DNA of 64,000 bases from Phaeoceros laevis (Eukaryota; Anthocerotophyta; Anthocerotopsida; Notothyladales), in assembly GCA_049999765.1 (NCBI GenBank), contig JBNGIQ010009496.1, forward strand, positions 170,354-234,353, given 5' to 3'. Shown here one piece after another: positions 51,439 through 63,574 of this stretch. The stretch's first letter is position 1, and every line of letters begins with the position of its first letter. Position numbers and translations under genes: made by a program. Under the pieces are notes generated by a model that was not told where the DNA came from, did not search any database, and worked only from the letters and a program-made list of their open reading frames with translations.

Positions 51439-54400
51439 TCATTTGAGTTCTTCACCCGTTTTTAGCAACAAATCATAATTGATTTCCGCTAATTGGGACA
51501 AATTCTGCCACATCCACAGAATAAGCTTGAGGTTGTGACAGCAGGCCAGACAGAACAGAGAAGCACACAGTTTAAAATGCAGCACCTTATACGAAAAGTC
51601 GCTAAACGAGTACTTCACAGATGGAGTGACGTCAAAATCAGCAAGGTCTCCGCATTTATCACCCTTCACACGGTCAGATCCACGTATTACATGACATTAA
51701 GTTTTTCCAGTAATTTAGCTTGAAGTTTCCAAGAGGAAGTATCTACTTACCCCATCTTCCTGGCCACTACACATAGAATTGCTGCTACCACCACTGCTGC
51801 TTCCACAATCACTCGAGTCCCCTATCTCACCATTCGGAAACCCGACAACCTCAGGAGAGTTCGAATTCCAAATGTGGCGTGATGTGAAATAGCTTGTATC
51901 ATCTGCGCTATTCAGGCTTGGAATAAATGCTGCCTGCAAGTAGCAAGTTGCTCAGCACTTCACATAGATCATGACTAAGGATTGAGTTTACGGACGGTCG
52001 ACAGAAAGTAGGAACCGTACCTTTTGCCTGGCAAGAGTGTCCCATTGTACATCCTTAAAGAACGGATGTGCTTTTACCTGCAAATCAGGCACACCATTCC
52101 TAGATATGGATTAGGAGGACCGCCCTGAGAATGATGCTAAGCCTTTGACTTGCAAGTTGAATATCAGAATTCCGGGAACTACACTTTTACCTCTTCGGCG
52201 CCCTGTGCACCCAGCCGCTGACTGGGATCCCATGTGAGAAGCCTGTGACCGCACAAGATTAGAGGCCGGAATATCACGTAGTGCTCAGGTAACGATGTGT
52301 ATGCTAAAGGTTCTTCCCCTCAAGCAGGTCAATCAGAGGAGTTGGAAAGCTCACCTGTCAATCAAATCCTGAGCCTCAAACGACATGTCCTCAGGAACAT
52401 AGGGCCAAGGTATATTCCGATTCAGAATATTGTCAAAGATTATCTGGTGGATTACAGGAGCAATTGAACATTTCAGAAAAACCTGGCAGAGTGGCACCAC
52501 ATGTGTATGTCAATGCCACCCATCTATTGACTTGGCTACATCAGGGCGCATAGATGTAGACACAGCCGGAAGAATCAACACAAACCCGAGGGTGCTCTGC
52601 ATTGAAGGGTGGGACTCCAGTGAGGAGCTCAAACAAAATAACACCCACCGACCACCAATCTGCAGTACTGCCTGCACAACGAGATTTCACTTATTACTCC
52701 GGACTTCTCAACTCAAAAATGGAGAGTGGTTGGAGCTAGGCGAACAGAGAGCACAAAGTAGGTCAAAAAATACCATGCCCAGTTCCCAGCAGAATTTCTG
52801 GGGCTAGATAGTCAGGAGTGCCCACTGCAGAGCGGTCCCGAGGCTGCTCACGGTGTTGAGGGGACTCATGCAAATGCCTTCTTGGTGCTGGTCCTGAAAG
52901 GTCCTCTGTGCTATTTATCAAACCCACGCGAGAAAGTCCAAAATCTGTAAGCTGCACAGAATGGAAATACACAACATGGTTCTTAAAACTGCGAGATTTT
53001 CAGGTCTAAAGCGGAAATGATACCATACATAGTGTTAAAATTACCTTAATATGCCCATCATGGGCTATCAGCAAATTATCAGGCTTCAGATCTCGGTGCA
53101 CTACTCCTAGTGAGTGCAAATACTCGAGTGCTAAAACCTGAAGGAAGATCACAGTCAACCAAAGATCCTCCTAAAGGCATAAGAAACCAACCACATATCT
53201 CCTAGTCACACGTGCTTGCTTTCAGTGTATACACGTTTCTGTGCCACGAGTCAAACTAGTAACGGGAAAAGTTCAAACCAGTTCTGCAATGTAGGTGCGA
53301 GCCATGTCCTCCTCCAAGCACCCCAAGTTCCTCAGCATAGAGTAAAGATCACCGCCATTCAAATACTCCATCACCAGATAAAGATTGTCTTTACAGGTGA
53401 ATGAGTAGAAGAAACGTACCTGAAATAAATATCGCAACAGATCACTAGTGTCCTTGAGTTCCAATTTCAGAGCAAATCACCCTATCAGGCCTATTACTTG
53501 ACCAGAGGACTTGTGGGGCTAACTGAGAAACCCACACAGGACTTATGAGCAACTATATCCAACTGCCTACAACGAAACTGCTCTGCTGTGGCGGCTAGTA
53601 CATTCTATCATAAAAGTTACACAGTAGAGGTTGTATACCACAAAAGGATTGCGCACAGAAATCAAGATGTTGCGCTCTGCTTGCACACTCTCCACTGCAT
53701 TCTTACGCATCATATCCGACTTTCGGAGAATCTGCCAGTAGACAAATGAAGAAATTACATGAACTTCGCCAGCAGTCAAACTGGACATACTATGCCAGAA
53801 ACAATACGCCAATGTATTCTAATCATGCAAGGAAAATAAAATTATCCCTGAAACAATTCAGCTAACATGTGCAGAACACATGGCTTCCATGAACAAGAAA
53901 AACATGAGACAGAAAAGAACTCGTGATCCTGCCTTTATGGCAAACAGGTCTCCAGTCGTCCGCTTCCTCGCCAAAAACACTCTTCCAAAGGCACCTCTGC
54001 TAATTGGCTTAATTATCTCAAAGTCTTCAATTGTAGTCCGATCTTTAAGGTATGCAGGATGAACGGGAGTCGACCTGAATGCATCTTCCTCATATGCTCC
54101 GTCTACATCAGGCTCATCTGAGCTACTGAGCTCTGCATCGCAGGTTGTTAGGTATTTTTCCCTGCCACACCAGAAAAACTGCTGATTTGTAAGGAGCTTT
54201 GTAAAAACTTGCACTAAGGACATGGCCAACAGTACGTGTGCCAAAAAGGGTCATCCAGAGTGGTCATATAGCTGTCCGACATTGCAGCCATCACATAGTT
54301 TTGAGTACCTACGATGCCTCAACACACATCATACATCCTCAAAGCTCAGGTTGTACCACCCACCTTTTCGACACTATGTGCCACTGCTTCCTGCTGAGAA

Positions 54401-56732
54401 TCCATTTCTTTCTATCTTACAAAGTATGGCAATGTACAACCATTCCTTTGAAATGCAATCAGAGCCCAGTGCCTACCTGACAAGTCCCTGAATACGTCTG
54501 CCAAACGTAAAAACAGTTAGAGCAACAGCTTTACTTTGCTGTAAAGCTTCTTCAAGATCTTCCATGCACGACTGCAGGTATTCCAAACCTCCTCCATCAT
54601 TCAAATTTGCGTTTGCAACACATCTGGCAATGTCAGCCAGCTCAGCAATCTGGAACCAGAAAGATGACAAAACGTGAAGAGTTGTAAAGTTGTGATAGCG
54701 GGAGAGATCAGAAGTGAACCATGAGCGGAGATCCACATGAGACTTCCAAGTAGCTTTCATGCTTAGTAAGAAAACAACCGCACCTGAGTGAGATCTCCTG
54801 ACTCAAACTGACTTATCCTGCAGGCCATTGACAAGTCACTTTGACTTGTTATCCGAGTAAGAGAACGTCCAGTAGGTGCCAAAAATTGTGCACACTTGGA
54901 AGAGGAAGTCTCATTGACTATGTCATCAGATTGCGCTGCGCTTCTGGTGGCACAGTCATGGATGGCCTCTCTGAGGTGGCTCAGATTCCTACCATGGTCA
55001 ACTTCTGAAGCTGATGACGTGGAAGCCTGTACATCACCACCAGAGCCCCTGACTACACTTTGCGAGCAGGTTGTGTTGTGGAGATCTAACAGCCTTTCAA
55101 GAAGCTCGGCTAGTCTGAGTAACCTCTCATCTGTATTGAGGGTTTTGTAGTCGAACCTATCAACATAGGCACAAATTCGCGAGTGTTCCTCTAAACAAAC
55201 ACTGGCGATCTCTTCATCACATATTCTGCAAATCACTTTGGAAAGTCCATTTGAAGCAATGTCTACCCTTGTCAGATTGGTGTCACTTTTAAGATCATTC
55301 CTTGTAAGACCATTTCTTTGAGTTAACGGCTGCAAGTGACACTCAGAACCAAGCCTCACTTGGTCTTGGAAAGTTCTTCCAGGTGCCTCCAAGGAAGACG
55401 GAAGGCTTGCTGTACCCTTCTTGGAAGTGGGCAGGGACTTCTGTTTAACATCCAGCCCATCAGAGGTTGAGGACCCTAAGATGGTTTCCTGCTTGGAAAT
55501 TGTGGACCTGTCATGGGTTTGAACGTCTTCAAAGCTTTTGGAAAATCTTGCTGAACTACTCTCTGCTTCGGACCCACGTCCAATTACATTTGACACTCTT
55601 CGGTGCGAGAATAAGACCCTCCGGTCATTGAAAGATGCTCTACCACTTGCTTTCACGGCCCATGCCCTGTCAGCTGCAGGGACCTCCTCCGACTTCTGAT
55701 GCAGTATATGCAAAGCCCCATTTTCGTCGAGTCCACTCTGCTTTTCAAATTGCAGCAACCTCGTGCACCTTGTTAGAATAAAGAGCATTTTCGTGTGCAA
55801 CTGTTTCAGAGTACCCACAGGTAACTCTTGTCGCCTGTCATCCACTTCCTGCACAATAGCTTCACACTCACGGCGAAAATATGTTGGCGGCATAGTTGCA
55901 CATTTGCGAGCCAGAACTAACAAATCCTCTACTCCCTCCTGAAAAGATAAATCTGCACATTCTGCTGACTCCAGAATCTCTACCAGATTGCCAGCAAACA
56001 CCTTAAGCTCAGTGTCAACTTTTTCCTTGGCAGAGTTGAAGCGAGACCTCAAGGTGACCAGAATTTCCTGCAAAAAGGAACACATTCATCAGGCCTACTA
56101 AGTCATCAGCATTCTTCGTGACACCCCCTCGACACTCGACATACGGTTGTGCACCATGCATACCTCTATGTCGTTTGAGCTGTGCGGTCTCCAGTGATCA
56201 TTCAAACGGACACCCTTGGGATCTAGCTCATGCGAGTAACTCTTGATGTCTTTCCTGGACCTATCCCCTCCAGTCATGCGCAAGAGTGCCTGAAACCTCG
56301 GAGATTCCGTCTCTTTCGGAGTGTCTGTCTGGCTCAAGGGACTCTGAGCCAAAGATTCATGCAATCAACCACCAAATTGAGGCCTAAGAGCTTTCATACG
56401 ATCAAATTTGCTGCATTTTCTCCTCACCAAACCGAAAAGCCCGGTCATGACTCACGCAAACAAGGATTTGGTAGAATTCAAACCTCAAAGGCTGAGAAAG
56501 CCGGCACTTTTTGAGAGATCAGCACGCATCATCAGGGCGGGTAGTTAGCTACCTCATTCTCGGACGAGTCGGTATCACCAGTCGTGGTGCTCTTCCTCAT
56601 GTTCAGGCCTTTCATGCTGGCAGCAAGAGAGTCCATAGAGGCAGAAACGCCTGGACCAGCCTCCTTAACATCGATTGCAGCCAAACTGGAGGCAGAAATG
56701 GCGATCTTGGCCACGGGGGGCCCACTGGCCAT
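51439..56732 (-). CDS. IRE/IREH1-like AGC protein kinase
   Basis: Plant MAST-like AGC Ser/Thr kinase; Arabidopsis IRE affects root-hair elongation and IREH1 microtubule organisation. The first exon (ATG at 56732 or 56807) gives a Ser-rich N-terminus. Next is [20 protein letters not shown], then [18 protein letters not shown] (about 56170-56330), a plant IREH signature. A long exon 56068-54780 carries [20 protein letters not shown] and a zinc-finger-like [20 protein letters not shown]. The kinase follows: [20 protein letters not shown] (P-loop, about 54000), [60 protein letters not shown] (about 53100), [71 protein letters not shown] and [15 protein letters not shown]. The C-terminal tail SFSDFSYK then [14 protein letters not shown], ending at 51439, is the AGC tail. 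HRD, DFG and APE are all intact. At least a dozen exons. Confidence 0.94.
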
Positions 56733-57225
56733 GGCGAGCACCGGCGTTGCCCTCCTCTCGCTAATTGAGGCCGAATTGCAAGGCAGGGGCGCGGCGGGTG
56801 GCATCACAGACGCCCAGGCTCATCAATTCTTGGCCTGTGACGCAGAAGCTGGTACAAGTTGTTGATCCTCACCCCAGGATGCGGCAGGAGAGAAGAAGAA
56901 GGAAGAAGGAGAAGGAGAAGAAGCGCAGCAGCAAGGCGATCCCGATCCGATGTGCTCTCCCCTGCCTTTTCATCACAACCGCTTGGCTCCGGACTGCTCT
57001 CTACAAAAGCGGGTAGCGGCTGCATCCAGACCACGAGCAGGTTGAAGGCGTGCTCCATCACGGCGCCTTGTCCTTTGTTCAACTCTTTGATCATCACATA
57101 GACGGCCCTCTCTTTTGTTAGTAACAGCTGATTCCAGGGGCCGGCTCCGCACACGAAAATATGCTATTCTAATCAGCCACAAAATGTATAGAGGGGGGGC
57201 CCCATGCCCAAATTGCCTTCCCTCG
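56733..57225. other. Region between the IREH1-like and CtpA genes
   Basis: Both genes are on the minus strand, so this holds the 5' leader/promoter of the kinase and the 3' UTR of CtpA. A 116-codon minus frame (57154-56804) is rich in Leu and Ser from a GAAGAAGG tract and shows no family resemblance. A run of G and C occurs near 57193-57204. Confidence 0.5.
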
Positions 57226-59422
57226 TCACCTGCTCGGCTTGATCTGGAGGCACCTGCCTAGCTGGAGGCGGGCCTGGTCCAGGGACGGAATGCGGTTGAA
57301 GTCAGGCTCGATGCCGCGGCCGTCGATGTCGGAATGGCCGGGCGTGACATACTTGCCCACAGTGAGAATAACGCCGGAGCCGTCGCTGAGCTCGTAGATG
57401 GACTGGATGAGGCCCTTGCCAAAGGTGCGGCGCCCTATCAGCAGCGCCCGGCAGTTGTCGTGCAACGCTGCCGAGACGATCTCGCTGGCGCTGGCAGTGC
57501 GGTCATTCACCAGGACCAGCAGCGGCGCCCGAGAGAGAGGAGCTCCCGAGGCCACAATGCTGCGCTGGGAGGTGGGGTCGCGCCCTACAGTCTCCACCAC
57601 CGTCTCCCCTGCCTCGAGAAACACCTTGGCCACCTCGATCCCTGCCTGCACCAGTCCTCCGGGATTGTCCTGCAGATCCAGCACCAGGCAGGTGGCACCT
57701 CCTGCTTCAAGCCGCCGCATTGCCGTCACCAGGTCCCGCTGCGCCAGAGCATTGAACTCCCGCAGCTGGATGTACCCCACCAGCTCCCCCGTCTCCTTGC
57801 TCCTCTGCAATCGGTAGAACACCGGGGTTTTCACCGCCTGCTGCCTGCTCACCGTCACCTCCAGAGGCTCTGAGCNNNNNNNNNNNNNNNNNNNNNNNNN
57901 NNNNNNNNNNNNNNNNNNNNNNNNNNNNNNNNNNNNNNNNNNNNNNNNNNNNNNNNNNNNNNNNNNNNNNNNNNNCCTCCAGAGGCTCTGAGCAGGGCCC
58001 GTGGCGGATCTGAAGGAACACGGAGGTGCCCTTGCGGCCCTGGATCAGAGATGAAGCATCGAATGCCGACTTGCCAACCACGCTGGTGCCGTTCACAGCC
58101 AGCAGCTCGTCCCCCTGCCTCACACCCGCAACCTGCGCCGGGCTGCCTAGCACGATCCCTAGCACTTTCAAGCTGGGTGCGCTGTCTCCATCCCCGGGGA
58201 CCTCCCCGATGTTCATCCCGATTCCCGTCACGTCGTATTTGGTGAGCTGCGAGAATTGGTCCGGCGTGAGGAAGCGGGTGTAAGGATCATCCAGCCTGGA
58301 CAGCATGCCCCTTATCAACCCGTACGCTGCCATTCTGCTGCGGACGGGCCTCTTGAGTAGCTCCTCCTTGGTGTCGAGCCAAGCTTCCTTGGACCACGTG
58401 TTGTGGCGAGCATCGAAGAAAAACTCGTACACCACCTCCCAAGCCTCTTCCACCAGCGACTCATTCGTCACGGTCTCTGTCCCACTTTCCTCCTCTTCCG
58501 CGATGGCCGCAGCAGTGCAGTCGGATGACTTGCTTGAATGTACCTCCTGCTGTGGGCTGGAACCACTGTCAGCTGGTTCTTGACCAAGCATCCACTCGGT
58601 TTGAAAAGCGCGGCTGGAAGCTGCTGTTAACTCTACAGCAGCTTGCACAGAAACATCGGTAGATGAAAGGAGGGAGACAACAAGGACGAGGCCTGCCACC
58701 ACTCCTCTAAGCTTCCCACTGCTTGTGGTAGGTTCGCATTCCATATGCCAGTCTGTCTCCACCTGCCTACTTGTGGAGCATAATTTCCCTGGTCTCTGGA
58801 TTTTCCGCAGGAGAGTTTGCAGCAAGTCCTGGGGAGAGCCACAGCTACTAAATGCACTGGTCTTCGCCGAGAATGCATCCCTGGCCTCCACCAAAAAGCG
58901 TTTGAGGGAATGCGTTATGCGGTTGCTCTGATGAGTATTCCTGGAACTTGGTAGTGACTGGGCCTGCGCCTCCCTCATTCCAGGACAGGAGCAGACTGCT
59001 CCATCATTTGCGGCCCTGCTCCTGGACTTTGGCAATGACAAGTATTGTTGTTGCAGGTTACCTGGCTTACAGAGAGAATGCTTCCCAAAGGACACGGCCG
59101 TCTTCGAAGCTCTCTGTCCCCAAGCGGATTCCAGCTCGTCCGGTAGCCAGGGAGCAGCTTCACGCGGCCGACAAGCCATTTGAGGGACGGGAGGCACTCG
59201 GAGCGATTCCATTTCTGAAGAAGCAGTGAGAAAGGGAGCACCACAGAGTCCTCCAGACTGCAAGCAACCAGCCGGGCAGTACACCATGTCCACTGTCCGG
59301 GAGCCACGTTGCGGAGCGACACAAGAGTGCAGGCTGGCGGCAAACACCTCCGCGCAGGTCTTCTGTCCTGCACACCATGTGCTGGATAACGACATCTCGA
59401 GTGGGATTTGGAAGCACACCAA
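57226..59422 (-). CDS. CTPA: CtpA-type carboxyl-terminal processing protease, thylakoid lumen
   Basis: Family S41 protease; lumenal CtpA trims the C-terminus of the D1 protein of photosystem II. The frame is single-exon and broken only by a 100-N gap at 57876-57975. A long N-terminus (about 230 residues, Ser/Arg-rich) precedes a hydrophobic lumen-targeting segment (VVAGLVLVVSLLSS at about 241-254, then VQAAV as likely cleavage site). Next are VEEAWEVVYEFFFDARHNTW, MLSRLDDPYTRFLTPDQFSQ and a PDZ domain (GIVLGSPAQVAGVRQGDELL). The catalytic region follows: CLVLDLQDNPGGLVQAGIEV, DRTASASEIVSAALHD (nucleophilic Ser) and GRRTFGKGLIQSIYELSDGS (catalytic Lys), ending RCLQIKPSR. Both sides of the gap share the same 18 bases, so the product probably has 692 residues with nothing missing. 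Which plant CtpA paralogue it is closest to is not decided. Confidence 0.92.
57876..57975. other. Assembly gap, 100 N, with overlapping contig ends
   Basis: The 18 bases before the gap (CCTCCAGAGGCTCTGAGC, ending 57875) are repeated immediately after it (from 57976). Overlapping these ends keeps the CtpA frame open. The gap is therefore probably a placeholder between contigs that actually overlap. Confidence 0.95.
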
Positions 59423-59479
59423 AACTCTAGGGTTTAGGAAATGAAAGCGGGATGTTTTGGGCTATGTAGGACTGCAACA
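59423..59479. promoter_or_regulatory. Short divergent promoter between CtpA and the Rmt2-like gene
   Basis: Only 57 bp separate the start codons at 59422 (minus) and 59480 (plus). An in-frame ATG at 59441 would reduce this to 18 bp. Unless the true starts lie further inside, promoters and leaders of the two genes must overlap each other or the coding sequence. Confidence 0.55.
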
Positions 59480-60684
59480 ATGGCGGACGCCGGTACGCCC
59501 CCTATATCGGACTTGTGCAAGGCAGCAGAGCAAGGCAGCCTGGCCAGAGTGGAGGAATTGTTGACCGGAGGAGTCGATCCTATTGCAGCAGATGAGGAGG
59601 GAGTCCCTCCGCTCATCCACGCGGCCCGGCATGGCCACGCAGATGTTGTCAAGACTCTGCTTGATGCTGGAGCACCCTGGAACGCGCTGGATCCCTCTGG
59701 CCGCAGCGCTGGTGACTACGCCATGGATGCCGGTCACCAGGCCGCTTTTGACATTCTGCTCAACGCTGGTACAGTGGCCACCTCACGATTTCACGTGCAC
59801 ATTGCTCTACCCCAGACGTCTTGTGCAGCTGAAATTACCAGCTCATCGGTGTGATGCTGCAGGTATTCAAGCCGAATTAATCTTAGGCGCTTCGGAGAGG
59901 CAAGCGAAGGCGGCTACTGTTGATTCCACCAGCAAGACTTATCTTCAGGAGAGAGTAGAGTACAGTGAGGACAGGTTGATGGATGAGGAAAGCAAGGCTG
60001 TCATGATGGCTTGGGAGACTCCGTTGATGGAAGCTCATGCTAAAGCAATCTGTGCTCGAGGAGGGGACATTCTGAACGTAGGCTTTGGAATGGGTTTAGT
60101 GGACACAGCCATCCAGCGTTACGGCCCGTCCTCCCACACCATCATTGAAGCACACCCGGACGTCCATGCACGCATGCTGGCTTCGGGTTGGGGAGATAAG
60201 CCCAACGTCAGGATAATTCTGGGGAGATGGCAGGATGTGATTCCACAGTTGAGCCAATACGATGGTAATTGTTCCACCCTGGAACCTATCTTCTGTAGCA
60301 GTGCAAGAGGGTGTGGAACTGGTCTAACTGTGTTGCTTTTTCACATCCTATGCAGGCATTTTTTTCGACACCTACGGAGAATTCTATGAAGACATGAGAG
60401 AGTTCCACAGCTTGCTTCCCAGGTTGCTTAAGCATGGAGGAATATATTCTTACTTCAACGGCCTTTGTGGGGATTATGCTTTCTTTCATGTCGTTTACTG
60501 CCAACTGGTTGCCTTGGAATTGGCCCATTCTGGGTTTTCCACACAGTTCGTTCCTTTGCCAGTCAAACAGTGTCTAGACGAACAGACGTGGGAGGGTGTG
60601 CAACGGAAGTATTGGCAACTCGACACCTATTTTCTCCCCGTTTCTGAATATGAGGAAGAATATGATGCTGAAGACCATTCCTAG
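59480..60684 (+). CDS. Ankyrin-repeat protein arginine methyltransferase, Rmt2-like
   Basis: Resembles yeast Rmt2, which methylates the delta nitrogen of an arginine in ribosomal protein L12 using S-adenosylmethionine. Exons 59480-59768, 59863-60264 and 60356-60684 join in frame (GCTG|gtac...gcag|GTAT and GATG|gtaa...gcag|GCAT), giving 339 residues. The N-terminus has ankyrin repeats (ISDLCKAAEQGSLARVEELL, VPPLIHAARHGHADVVKTLL, SAGDYAMDAGHQAAFDILLN). The methyltransferase domain contains YLQERVEYSEDRLMDEESKA, VMMAWETPLMEAHAKAIC, the SAM-binding GGDILNVGFGMGLVDTAIQR, TIIEAHPDVHARMLASGW and IFFDTYGEFYEDMREFHSLL. The end DTYFLPVSEYEEEYDAEDHS is acidic. Length and order match Rmt2. Its upstream ATG at 59441 is an alternative start. 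Confidence 0.93.
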
Positions 60685-60871
60685 CAGCATTGTCATACTA
60701 CATCTGTATCGAGTCAGCTGTCATCTTCGATCACCCCGGGCGTTTGTTTCAACCGAGGGCAGTTTGATGACTTGGGTGTCAGGTTTTTTATCCTGTCCCA
60801 GAGAGAAGGCAATGGCGCTTTCAAGACTGCACGTCTCGCTCATCCAGTGGCGGCCAGGACAAGGTGAAATC

Positions 60872-63012
60872 TCACGGCCTTCGTAGTTGACCTTGCAACC
60901 ACCTCATATCTTCCTTCAATTCGCCTTTGAGTTTGGCATTTCTTTCAAGTTCTGCAGTCAGTTCTGTCAATGCAGGTTGCTCCTCTGATCCAGCTCTAAC
61001 GAAGGTCCATGTACCCAATCGCAGAATAGAGTTCTCCCGCAAGATTGTTCTTATCTCAGACTCAATCTGGAAAATCACCCAAGTTAAAGGAGTCGTCACT
61101 TAGATGCTGGCTACACAGACTAACCAAATGAATCAGCATGTCTTGACAAACATCTGCAGTAGCGTCCGTTTTACCTCCTTGTCTCGGCATCGGAGACGTT
61201 CAATGTCCTCCCGAATTGACTGCAGCCTTGCTGGTCCGAGCTTCTCCAGGGATTTCCTCACTACATGTATTGATTGTTCATGCGGAAAAAGATGTAACGC
61301 GGATAATTCCTCCTCCTGGCGGCTGGTCTTGGAATCATAAAGGTGGGCAGACCCGAGGAAGAAACCAGCGTAATAAAACGGCTGCTGTACATGTTGAAAA
61401 CGGGTTGGGTCGTTTCCAAGGCTTCGTTGTGAAACAAATAGCAACACCGGTTTCAACATGTTCTTACCTGAGGCCAGCCCCGTTTCCAGTGTAGTACCAG
61501 AGAAGGCCCACGGTGGCGGAGGGCAGTGCTTTGCAGTTTTATGCAGTCACGGCACTGTGGGTAAAACCTCTGCGTAGCGGCCTCATCTGTTTTTTGAAGC
61601 CTTTTGCTGTTGATTAGTAGCTTCCTTGGTCCGTGAACGGTCACGTTTGGAGGCATGTGGTCGGAAATACTGAACACAACATCATTTCAAAGATGATGAG
61701 CTTCTGAACATCTTTTCCTAAACTTCACAACAGGAAAGACAGCTAGTCAGCACTGCACCTTTCTCCTGTTCTCTTGCCACAGTGGTGGCAGCCAAACTCC
61801 TTGAACAGATCATTTATGATGGCCTTCTGCACGTCATTGGCATATGGAGCCCTTGCTGAGCAGACATGTCCATGGTAAGACAGCTACCAAACTTTCTCAA
61901 GAGGAACAACAATCGTTTGTCTTGGGCATACCAGGAATGGAAACCCTCGCCAGAGCGCCAGTGTAACGGACATCACTTGGCATCAGGTTTCGAAACTTTC
62001 CTCCTAGCATCTTGAGGCAAGCAGTAAGGCATACACTGTGTTCATCCAGGCCCCTGTTGTGCTCGATGCACAAACTCTAGAGGAAAAGAGGAAGATGGAT
62101 GCCCTACCTTGAAGGCGACAAGACCAACAACAGCCTGTACAACATTTTCCTCTCTGTACAGCCACTCGTGGAAGTTTGTGAAACTGAATGCTGGCTGCGC
62201 AAGAAGTGCATTAAAAGCCTGCAGCAGACGATTATTGTCAGTTTCAGAGTCGCAGTTGTGCAAACCGGACGATGTCCAAATTGGCAATGATATGTACCAC
62301 GGCAGTCTCGACCGTAGCAGCGACTGCAACGAACCCCACAACCGTTCCCAAAGGTGTTGCACACGATACCTTGAATGCCTTACCTGCAAACTTCTCCACA
62401 CAAGCAGTCATCCATCAATGATCACTTCATCTTGCCTGCCACCACTGCATGTGACACCGTTGTTCACCTCAACAGACACACCACCTCACCGACATGGCAA
62501 TTACAGTAGTCAGGAAATGCGCAGGGAAGCCCTTACAATGCACCCTGTTGGGTGCAGTGCAGGTGAGATCGAACCTGCCAAACCGGCAAACCAAATCCGA
62601 AGGTGAGGCCAGAAACCAGGGACGACTTGAGCCAGATCGGAGCATCGCAGCTGGCCTCCACCATCCTAGCCGCCAGGGCTCTCCCTCTAGAAAGCCAACC
62701 ATCCTCCTGCATTTGAGCTTTGCACACCGCACAACCGGCTCTTCAGGCCGCAACCGAAAGAGAAGAGCAGCAGTCTGTTTGCTGGTTCGCATTCCTATCT
62801 GCCGCAAGCACCAACACTGAGTCCGGTCCGACTCCTAACATGAACACAGAGAGGTAGTGCGGACTTGATGCATCTGGCAGCTGTGACGCCGTCGCGAGCC
62901 ATTGAGGACTGGACCGACCTGTCACTGCGCAAGTGATAGGGGTTGGCACGGTAGAAGCGCTCTCGCACAGCGTACCCCTAAACGCAGATCTTGTGTGTCC
63001 ACAGTCCAGCAT
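60872..63012 (-). CDS. Conserved plant protein of unknown function with HNH-like motif
   Basis: No function recognised. My splice reading: exon one from ATG 63012 (MLDCGHTRSAFRGTLCESAS) to about 62760; next ARMVEASCDAPIWLKSSLVS then GLTFGFGLPVW (about 62575-62710); AFKVSCATPLGTVVGFVAVA then ATVETAVVHIIANLDI (about 62275-62380); AFNALLAQPAFSFTNFHEWL (about 62115-62225); SLCIEHNRGLDEHSVCLTAC then LKMLGGKFRNLMPSDVRYTG (about 61930-62080); ARAPYANDVQKAIINDLFKE then FGCHHCGKRTGER (about 61760-61850); SDHMPPNVTVHGPRKLLINS then QRFYPQCRDCIKLQSTALR (about 61465-61670); YYAGFFLGSAHLYDSK (about 61170-61400); and a charged C-terminus to 60872. Two hydrophobic glycine-rich segments suggest membrane association. 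CHHC, SDH and CRDC spacing resembles an HNH treble clef. Convergent with the Rmt2-like gene. Confidence 0.7.
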
Positions 63013-63574
63013 TAGACTATCTGTCTGGCGAGAACCAGCTTTACATGCATTGCTCTAGTGGCATGCCGGTGCAAAGAAAGAAGAAGCGGATCTTGGGATC
63101 CCGCCTTTGCAACCAAAAACTGCAGAACTCAGCAACCTTCCGTCCTTCATTTCTTGGATGCTTGTACGCTTGATGGTGAACCTGGCAAGAACAGTCCCTC
63201 CTGCCGTGACAAACCTACATATCTAGGTTAAACATCAGTACCCAAGCCCGTGAGACACTGAGACACGAAACCACCAAACTGTCCGATATGCTGCTTTCCA
63301 AATCCAGTGAGCTTTCAGGTTCCAGGTTGCGAACTTTAACATGCTGTCAGGACTCCTTTTCCAGTTCCTCTCCGGGAGTTCCAGACTTGCATCTGTTGCC
63401 TCTCTATGTTAGTGCGTTCCAGCAGGTGAGCAGCATTCTTTTATTGATCCAGACACGCATCAATCCAAACAACAGTTTCACAAACAAGGTCCTCTCACTC
63501 TTTTCACAACAACAAGCGAGTGATTGATCAATCACAGCGCAAACGCTGTAGCATGGGGAGCTGGCATACAGCGC
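63013..63574. other. Intergenic stretch between the unknown gene and the metalloproteinase
   Basis: A 562-bp interval with the promoter of the HNH-like gene and the 3' UTR of the metalloproteinase gene. No coding sequence recognised. Confidence 0.5.

Noticed and set aside
56804-57154. 116-codon minus frame with a Leu/Ser-rich tail
   Set aside because: Composition follows a GAAGAAGG tract; no homology and no place in either neighbouring gene model.
57334-57873. Plus-strand frames over CtpA
   Set aside because: Antisense shadows of the protease domain.
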